Source of the DNA: Acidimicrobiia bacterium
Lineage (GTDB): Bacteria; Actinomycetota; Acidimicrobiia; Acidimicrobiales; AC-14
Direction of reading: 5' to 3'
Assembly (NCBI GenBank): GCA_023265045.1
Contig: JAHFUQ010000016.1
Span: 1-48,889, forward strand
Length of the DNA stretch: 48,889 bases
In this document: in pieces, positions 44,266 to 48,889 of the stretch
Layout of the letters: each line of letters opens with the position of its first letter
Position numbering within the stretch: position 1 is the stretch's first letter
Made by a program: the position numbers and the translations under genes
Notes under the pieces: generated by a model
What the model saw: the letters and a program-made list of their open reading frames with translations, nothing else
What the model was told of the DNA's origin: nothing
Database searches by the model: none

Positions 44266-45891
44266 GTGAAAGGCCGCGTCATCGGCGCGCTCGCCTTGCT
44301 CCTCGTGCTCGGTGTTTCGGCCGTTGGTACGGGAGGTCCCGCCAACGCGCACGCGCTCCTGGCCGAGTCCAAGCCCGCCGACGGCGCCACCGTCGACGAA
44401 GCCCCCAAGGAGGTCCTGCTGACCTTCACCGAGGCCCTCGACCCGTCGTTGACGGTCGTGCACGTCCTCGATGCGTCAGGCGCCCGGTTCGAGCTCGGGA
44501 AGGCGGAGGTCCCCGGTATTCCGACCAGGGCGCGGGTGGCCCTGGCGCCGCTGGTGAAGGGCGTCTACACGGTCACGTGGCGGACGACCTCGACGGCGGA
44601 CGGCCACACCACGGTGGGCTCGGTGGCCTTCGGGGTCGGGGTGGCGGCCCAGGCGGTCGGCGCCGACGCAACCACGACCGGCGTCCGCTCCCCCACCCTG
44701 GTGTCGGTGGCCGGGCGCTGGCTCTTCTACGCCGGCGCCGTGCTCCTGCTGGGGGCGGGCGTCGTCGCCGTGCTGGTCGTGGCGAAGGCGAGCTCCCTGT
44801 CGGTGTGGGCCCTGAATGCGGCGTGGGCGGCGATGGCGCTCGGGCTGGTCCTCACCATTGCCGACCACCGGGCCATCACCCACACCAGCTTGGCCACGCT
44901 CCTCGCCTCGGGGACGGGCCACAAGCTCAAGGCGCAGGCGGTCGCCGTCGCGCTCACGTGGCCGGCGGTCTGCGGGGCGAGCTTGCGCCCGAAGCGATGG
45001 ACGTGGGCCGCTGTGGGCGTCGGGGCGTCGGCCGTAATGCTGGAGCGGGCGATGAGCGGGCACGCCGACGCCTCGACCGCGCCGTGGTTCACGGTCGGCA
45101 TGCAGTGGTTGCACCTGGTGTCGGTGGGCGCATGGGTCGGCGGGCTGGCGTGGCTGCTCATCGCCCTGCGACACGGCGATCCGGGGCAGGGCAAGGGGCT
45201 GGCCCGGCGGTTCTCGACCGTCGCCGCCGCCACCCTCGGGATCGTGGCGCTCACCGGGACCATGCGGGCGCTGGACGAGGTCGGGGCGTGGCGCCGGCTG
45301 CTCGACACGAGCTTCGGCGTCACCCTGCTGGTCAAGCTGGGGCTGTTTGCGGTGCTGGTCGCCTTGGGCGCGCGCAGCCGGTTCCGCCACGTCCTGGCGT
45401 CGCCGTCCACGGGCCTGCGCCGGGCGGTGAAGGCCGAGATCGCGGTCGGCGTCGCCGTGCTCGCGGCCACAGCCGTGCTCACCGGGCTGCCGCCGTCGGC
45501 GTCGGTGGCCGAGGCCGCCAAGCTCCAGCGGCGGGGGAGCCTGACGGTGGACGGCAACGACTTCGCCACGTCGGTGCGGGTGCGGCTCCTCGTCAGCCCA
45601 GGGACCGCCGGTCCGAACCGGTTCGACGTCACCGTGGTCGACTACGACACCCGGGCGGCGGTGAAGGCCGATTCGGTGACGCTGCGCTTCCGGGTGAAGG
45701 ACGGCGCCGACGTGGCCGCGCCCCCGCTCGCTTTGACCATGGACCCCGACGCGCACTGGCGGGGGTCGTCGAGCGCCTTGTCCCTCGACGGACGATGGAC
45801 GGTGACGGTCGTGGTCCAGACGCGGACCGACTCCGTCGAGGCGCCCCTCGAGCTGACCACCCTCCGCCGGCCCGCCGCCGCGCCGGATTAG
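44266..45891 (+). CDS. CopC-CopD fusion copper protein
   Basis: 541 aa from GTG 44266. After the signal peptide the mature N-terminus is HALLAESKPADGA, the CopC copper site, with the second His in STADGHTTVG. A CopD membrane domain (about 140-400, several helices; the second metal region is around GHADASTAPWFTVGMQW) follows. The last 110 residues look YtkA-like (TVDGNDFATSVRVRLLVSPG), matching the nearby YtkA proteins. It would take up or buffer copper at the envelope. The stop overlaps the opposing trmO stop by two bases. Confidence 0.9.
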   Translation: MKGRVIGALALLLVLGVSAVGTGGPANAHALLAESKPADGATVDEAPKEVLLTFTEALDPSLTVVHVLDASGARFELGKAEVPGIPTRARVALAPLVKGVYTVTWRTTSTADGHTTVGSVAFGVGVAAQAVGADATTTGVRSPTLVSVAGRWLFYAGAVLLLGAGVVAVLVVAKASSLSVWALNAAWAAMALGLVLTIADHRAITHTSLATLLASGTGHKLKAQAVAVALTWPAVCGASLRPKRWTWAAVGVGASAVMLERAMSGHADASTAPWFTVGMQWLHLVSVGAWVGGLAWLLIALRHGDPGQGKGLARRFSTVAAATLGIVALTGTMRALDEVGAWRRLLDTSFGVTLLVKLGLFAVLVALGARSRFRHVLASPSTGLRRAVKAEIAVGVAVLAATAVLTGLPPSASVAEAAKLQRRGSLTVDGNDFATSVRVRLLVSPGTAGPNRFDVTVVDYDTRAAVKADSVTLRFRVKDGADVAAPPLALTMDPDAHWRGSSSALSLDGRWTVTVVVQTRTDSVEAPLELTTLRRPAAAPD

Positions 45892-46058
45892 CCGCCCGCC
45901 TTCAGCACGGGCTTGATGTCGAGGACAGGCGTCGCGTCGAGGGCTTCGAGGTCGCGCACCCGGAACCGGTCGCCGTGCTCGTCGCCGACGATCTCGAGGA
46001 TCTCGACAGGATGGATCCCGATGGGCGATTCGACGCGACCGATCGGGCGCAGGTTCAT
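45888..46058 (-). pseudogene. trmO: trmO (TsaA-like) remnant with internal deletion
   Basis: 56 codons. The N-terminal strand of TrmO (MNLRPIGRVESP) is joined directly to the C-terminal conserved block (IGIHPVEILEI, then LEALDATPVLDIKPVL). About 90 residues in between, including the substrate-binding parts, are missing but the frame is kept. TrmO methylates t6A37 of some tRNAs with S-adenosylmethionine; this remnant cannot. The ATG overlaps the winged-helix gene stop (ATGA) and follows AAGGAG, so it would still be translated. Confidence 0.75.
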
Positions 46059-47164
46059 CCCGACAACTCCTTCTCGAGCGGGCACCGGAAGCGAGGGACG
46101 ACCTTCACCCCGCCGAGCCAGGCGGTGAGGCGCGCGGCTTCAGCTTCGACCGCGGCTTCGCCCTCGCGCCCGACGTCCTCCAGCAGGCGGGTGACGACCC
46201 TGCCGTCGGGGCGCTGGCCCCAACCGCCGACGATGCGCCCGTCCCACCAGATGGTCGGCCCCACGTTGCCGGTGGCGTCGAACAGCTGCGGCGCGTAGGC
46301 GCCGAGGTACCACTCGCGCCCCTTCCATCCCATGGGCGTCGGGTCGAGGCCGGGCAGGAGCGCAGCCCACGGCTCGACGTCCCCGTCGGGGTCGCCCTCC
46401 TCGCCCTCGCCCGCGGCGACGAGGGCCCGTTTGGTGGCCGCCACCGTCCAGCCCGCCCACCACTGGAGGTCCCCCGCCGGCGCGGGGCCGAACGTCGCCC
46501 GCCAGCGCCGAGCCAGCTCGGCCTGGGCCTCGGCCTCGTCTATCACCTCGCGCTCGGGGGCGAGCCGCCACTGGTACTGCGAGGACAGCCAGGTGCCCCG
46601 GGGGCGTCCCCGCACGATGTGGCCGTCCGCCGCGAGCTGGAGCAACACCCGGCCCGAGATGGCCACCGTGCGGTCGTAGGCCTTCCCCGGCGCGCCGGAA
46701 TACGTGGCGTCGAGGGCCGGGACCGCCCGGCGTAGGTCGGCGCCGAAGGCGTCGCCCAGGTCCCTGAGGGCGGCGAGCACGTCGGCCTCGACGGTGGTGA
46801 GCCAGCGGGCGCCGTCGGGCGCGATGCCGGCATCCTCGACCAGGCGGACGAGCTTGCGGCGCTCGACCGCCGCCACGGCGCGGGTGCATGCAGCCGTCAC
46901 CACGGGGACCAGCTCGACAGGGACGACCCAGACGGTGCGGCGCATGGCGAGCAGGCGCACCAGCTCACCGGCGCCGTAGAGCTCGGCGTCGATCTCCGCG
47001 ACGGTCGCATCGCTGCGGGCGGCCACCGACAGGTACACCGACGCCGGGTCGGTCGAGTGCAGGGCGACCATCGCACGGGCGGCGTCGACCGCGCCCCTCC
47101 CCCGCCGCGACGGCGCCAGCCGGTGCCGGGCGCCCAGCTGGCGGCGCCGGCGGTCGTCGCTCAC
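46055..47164 (-). CDS. winged-helix DNA-binding protein (YcaQ/AlkZ-like family)
   Basis: 369 aa from GTG 47164. Helical and winged-helix pattern of the YcaQ/AlkZ group (pfam06224-like): MVALHSTDPASVYLSVAARS, VRLLAMRRTVWVVP, WWAGWTVAATKRAL and WWDGRIVGGWGQRPDG. AlkZ members are DNA glycosylases acting on crosslinked or bulky bases through a QxQ motif. Such a motif is not clear in the expected N-terminal place; SSQYQW occurs in the middle. Activity is therefore open. It overlaps the trmO remnant and lies downstream of the AAA ATPase gene. Confidence 0.8.
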   Translation of the reverse strand: MSDDRRRRQLGARHRLAPSRRGRGAVDAARAMVALHSTDPASVYLSVAARSDATVAEIDAELYGAGELVRLLAMRRTVWVVPVELVPVVTAACTRAVAAVERRKLVRLVEDAGIAPDGARWLTTVEADVLAALRDLGDAFGADLRRAVPALDATYSGAPGKAYDRTVAISGRVLLQLAADGHIVRGRPRGTWLSSQYQWRLAPEREVIDEAEAQAELARRWRATFGPAPAGDLQWWAGWTVAATKRALVAAGEGEEGDPDGDVEPWAALLPGLDPTPMGWKGREWYLGAYAPQLFDATGNVGPTIWWDGRIVGGWGQRPDGRVVTRLLEDVGREGEAAVEAEAARLTAWLGGVKVVPRFRCPLEKELSG

Positions 47165-47241
47165 GGGCCGGGCCGCCCCGGACCGGCGTCTTGCGGCGTT
47201 GAAACGCCCGTCAAGGTGTGTTCGTCGCCGGAGGAATGTAC

Positions 47242-47385
47242 GACGCCGTAAAACGGGCAGGGCGTGACGCCGCGGGCACAGCGATGCCCGACGTCGCAAA
47301 ACGGGGAGCGGGTCATGCCGCGGGCGCAGCGATGCCCGACGCGGCAACGCGGGCGGGGGTCACGCCTCGGGCGGGGGGATGTCGT
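47242..47385. repeat. three 48-bp tandem repeats
   Basis: Units start at 47242, 47290 and 47338, each 48 bp (16 codons). The first two are nearly identical over a GCAGCGATGCCC block and a GACGxCGxAAAACGGG block; the third is diverged and runs into the last codons of the AAA ATPase gene, whose stop is at 47362-47360. The array fills the gap to the winged-helix gene. Confidence 0.7.
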
Positions 47386-48757
47386 CGGCGACCAGGGCGA
47401 CGAGCTGGGCGTCGCTGACCGAGGCGATCTCGACGACCCGGCTCGCCTGGCGGGCGACCGCGGCCTCGAACAGGTTGCGCACGAAACGGGCGTTGCCGAA
47501 GCCCTTGTCGCGCCGCTGCGCCGCCACGTAGGCGAGGACGCATTTGCGGCAGCCGTCGTCGGGCTGGTAGCCGCCCTTGGCGCACATCCCGCCGAAGATC
47601 TGGAGCAGCTGCTCGTCGGTGTAGTCCTCGAAGAAGATGGTCTTCGGGAAGCGCGACCGCAGGCCGGGGTTGGTGTCGAGGAACTCGGCCATCTCCTCGG
47701 GGTAGCCGGCGACGATGACCACCAGCTCGTCGCGGTGGTCCTCCATCAGCTTGACGATCATGTCGATGGCTTCGTGGCCGAAGTCGCGGTCCTCACCGCG
47801 CGCCAGCGCGTGGGCCTCGTCGATGAGCAGGACGCCGCCCAGGGCGGCGGCGAACACCTCCTTGACCCGGATCGCCGTCTGGCCGACGTAGCCGGCCACC
47901 AAGCCGGCGCGGTCGGTCTCCACCAAGTGGCCTTTCTCGACCGCGCCCACCGACCGGTAGATCTGGGCGACGAGGCGGGCGACGGTCGTCTTGCCCGTCC
48001 CCGGGTTGCCGGTGAAGACCAGGTGGTGGCTGCTGTCAACGACCGGCAGGCCGCGCTCGCGGCGCAGCTTCTCGACCCGCATTAGGTTGGTGACCAGCTT
48101 CACCTCCGCCTTGACCGCTTTCAGCCCGACGAGCCCGTCCAGCTCGGCCAACAGCTCCTCGATGGGGCGGGGCGGTTGCTCCGGTCCGGAGGGCGGCTCG
48201 GTCGGCGCCGTCGAGGGCGCCGATGGCGCGGGCGTCGGGCGGGGCGAGCCTGGGTGGGGGACGCCGGCCGCGTCCATCGTCCGCAGCATCATCGATCGGA
48301 AGCGCTCGACGGCCATCAGCTCGGCGTTGGTCGGGTTCTCGTCGAGGGCGCACACGGCGCGGGCGATGTCCAGCGCCAGCTCGTAGTAGCGCCACGAGTG
48401 GACGGACCCCCGGCGGGCGTCGGCCTGGACGAAGAGGTCGAACAACGACGAGGGCGTGTCCAGGAACGTCCGCTTGCCGGTGAGCAGCCCGGTGGTGCGC
48501 AGGGTGTTCGGGCTCGCGGCCCACGCCCCGGTGTCGAAGCGGCCGGCGAAAACGGCGACCAGCGCCCACAGCTCGTCGTCGGTGTGCACGCCGTCGGCGT
48601 CGATGAAGGCCGCGGTCAGGTTGAACGCCTCGAGGGCGACGTCGTTGCGCAATTTGTCGTTTCGTGCCAAGCCAGGGCGCTCTTCGACCAGGCTCACGAG
48701 CAGCTGGGCAAGCTCGGAGATGAACGCTTCGACGGGCCGGTTGAGCGGGCTGTCCAA
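47360..48757 (-). CDS. CbbX/SpoVK-like AAA ATPase
   Basis: 465 aa. The first 160 residues are helical and TerB-like (LEAFNLTAAFIDADGVHTDD), then a Pro/Ser/Thr linker (about 170-195). The AAA domain (about 200-460) has Walker A TGNPGTGKTTVARL, Walker B GGVLLIDEAHAL, sensor/pore segment GYVGQTA, Arg finger region LRSRFPKTIFF and a C-terminal lid. Relatives remodel Rubisco (CbbX) or serve type VII secretion (EccA), but neither partner is nearby. Start at ATG or GTG 48757 is the longest frame. The 48-bp repeats begin at its 3' end. Confidence 0.88.
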   Translation of the reverse strand: MDSPLNRPVEAFISELAQLLVSLVEERPGLARNDKLRNDVALEAFNLTAAFIDADGVHTDDELWALVAVFAGRFDTGAWAASPNTLRTTGLLTGKRTFLDTPSSLFDLFVQADARRGSVHSWRYYELALDIARAVCALDENPTNAELMAVERFRSMMLRTMDAAGVPHPGSPRPTPAPSAPSTAPTEPPSGPEQPPRPIEELLAELDGLVGLKAVKAEVKLVTNLMRVEKLRRERGLPVVDSSHHLVFTGNPGTGKTTVARLVAQIYRSVGAVEKGHLVETDRAGLVAGYVGQTAIRVKEVFAAALGGVLLIDEAHALARGEDRDFGHEAIDMIVKLMEDHRDELVVIVAGYPEEMAEFLDTNPGLRSRFPKTIFFEDYTDEQLLQIFGGMCAKGGYQPDDGCRKCVLAYVAAQRRDKGFGNARFVRNLFEAAVARQASRVVEIASVSDAQLVALVADDIPPPEA

Positions 48758-48889
48758 CGGGCTCCGACGTTAGCTGTCATGGCCCGTGACGGGGCCGCCC
48801 TCGGCGGATGAGAATCGTGCGTGTCGGACCGGGCAGACGTCGCTCGCCTATGGCGCTCGGAGCCCGTGGTTAGCTTGACGCGGGGGTCT

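Noticed and set aside
48758-48889. Possible gene start at the right edge
   Set aside because: Short open frames only, no ribosome site or family pattern; TTGACG near 48875 alone is not a promoter.

Overview
The window is one stretch of very GC-rich bacterial DNA whose gene content points to an Actinomycetota chromosome. The pointers are a DUF2510 protein, a PIG-L deacetylase, an HspR/Hsp20 pair, the ABC-F factor EttA, and long operons whose genes overlap by 4 bp (GTGA or ATGA). Acidimicrobiia is a plausible but unproven placement. No rRNA, tRNA or CRISPR array was seen.

Layout. 0-8 kb: nitrate/nitrite transporter, PIG-L deacetylase, VOC protein, cyclophilin, DUF2510/DUF4352 membrane protein, a frameshifted MBL-fold gene and ettA. 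8.3-17 kb: signalling and toxin-antitoxin genes. These are a MazF-type pair, a secreted class A beta-lactamase-like protein, a decayed toxin-antitoxin copy, a PAS-GAF-GGDEF-EAL protein, a shrunken chemotaxis operon (cheA remnant, intact cheB, cheW remnant, REC-GGDEF) and an intact Phd/VapC pair. 17.0-22.7 kb: a Mu/Tn7/Tn402-like transposon. 23.4 kb: a small secreted or membrane protein. 24.3-32.7 kb: an exopolysaccharide operon (UDP-glucose dehydrogenase, GH-GT2 fusion, ABC exporter, nucleotide-sugar decarboxylase remnant, two beta-helix acyltransferases, glycosyltransferase), followed by an ECF sigma factor and a membrane partner. 34.3-40.6 kb: BluB-CobT fusion, IS-end and integrase debris, hspR, hsp20, a UvrA-like ATPase, a VOC protein and an AraC regulator. 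40.7-45.9 kb: a copper/envelope cluster with two YtkA-like proteins, an Asp-box protein, a second surface protein and CopC-CopD. 45.9-48.8 kb: trmO remnant, winged-helix protein and CbbX-like AAA ATPase.

The transposon is the main candidate for something undescribed. One end is defined by four direct repeats starting exactly 23 bp apart (17030, 17053, 17076, 17099). A four-gene overlapping operon encodes a DDE transposase, an AAA ATPase, a 415-aa protein with a residue-less tyrosine-recombinase-like tail, and a helix-turn-helix protein. A short HxlR-type regulator diverges 33 bp from the transposase. An active-type tyrosine recombinase lies next to a 13-bp inverted repeat plus two direct copies of the same motif, a layout like a resolution site. 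The second end was not found.

A second theme is genes that have lost their middles while keeping their ends and often their 4-bp overlaps with neighbours: the cheA receiver domain, cheW, the sugar decarboxylase, trmO and the decayed toxin-antitoxin copy. This is either a real deletion tendency or an assembly artefact, and raw reads would decide between them.
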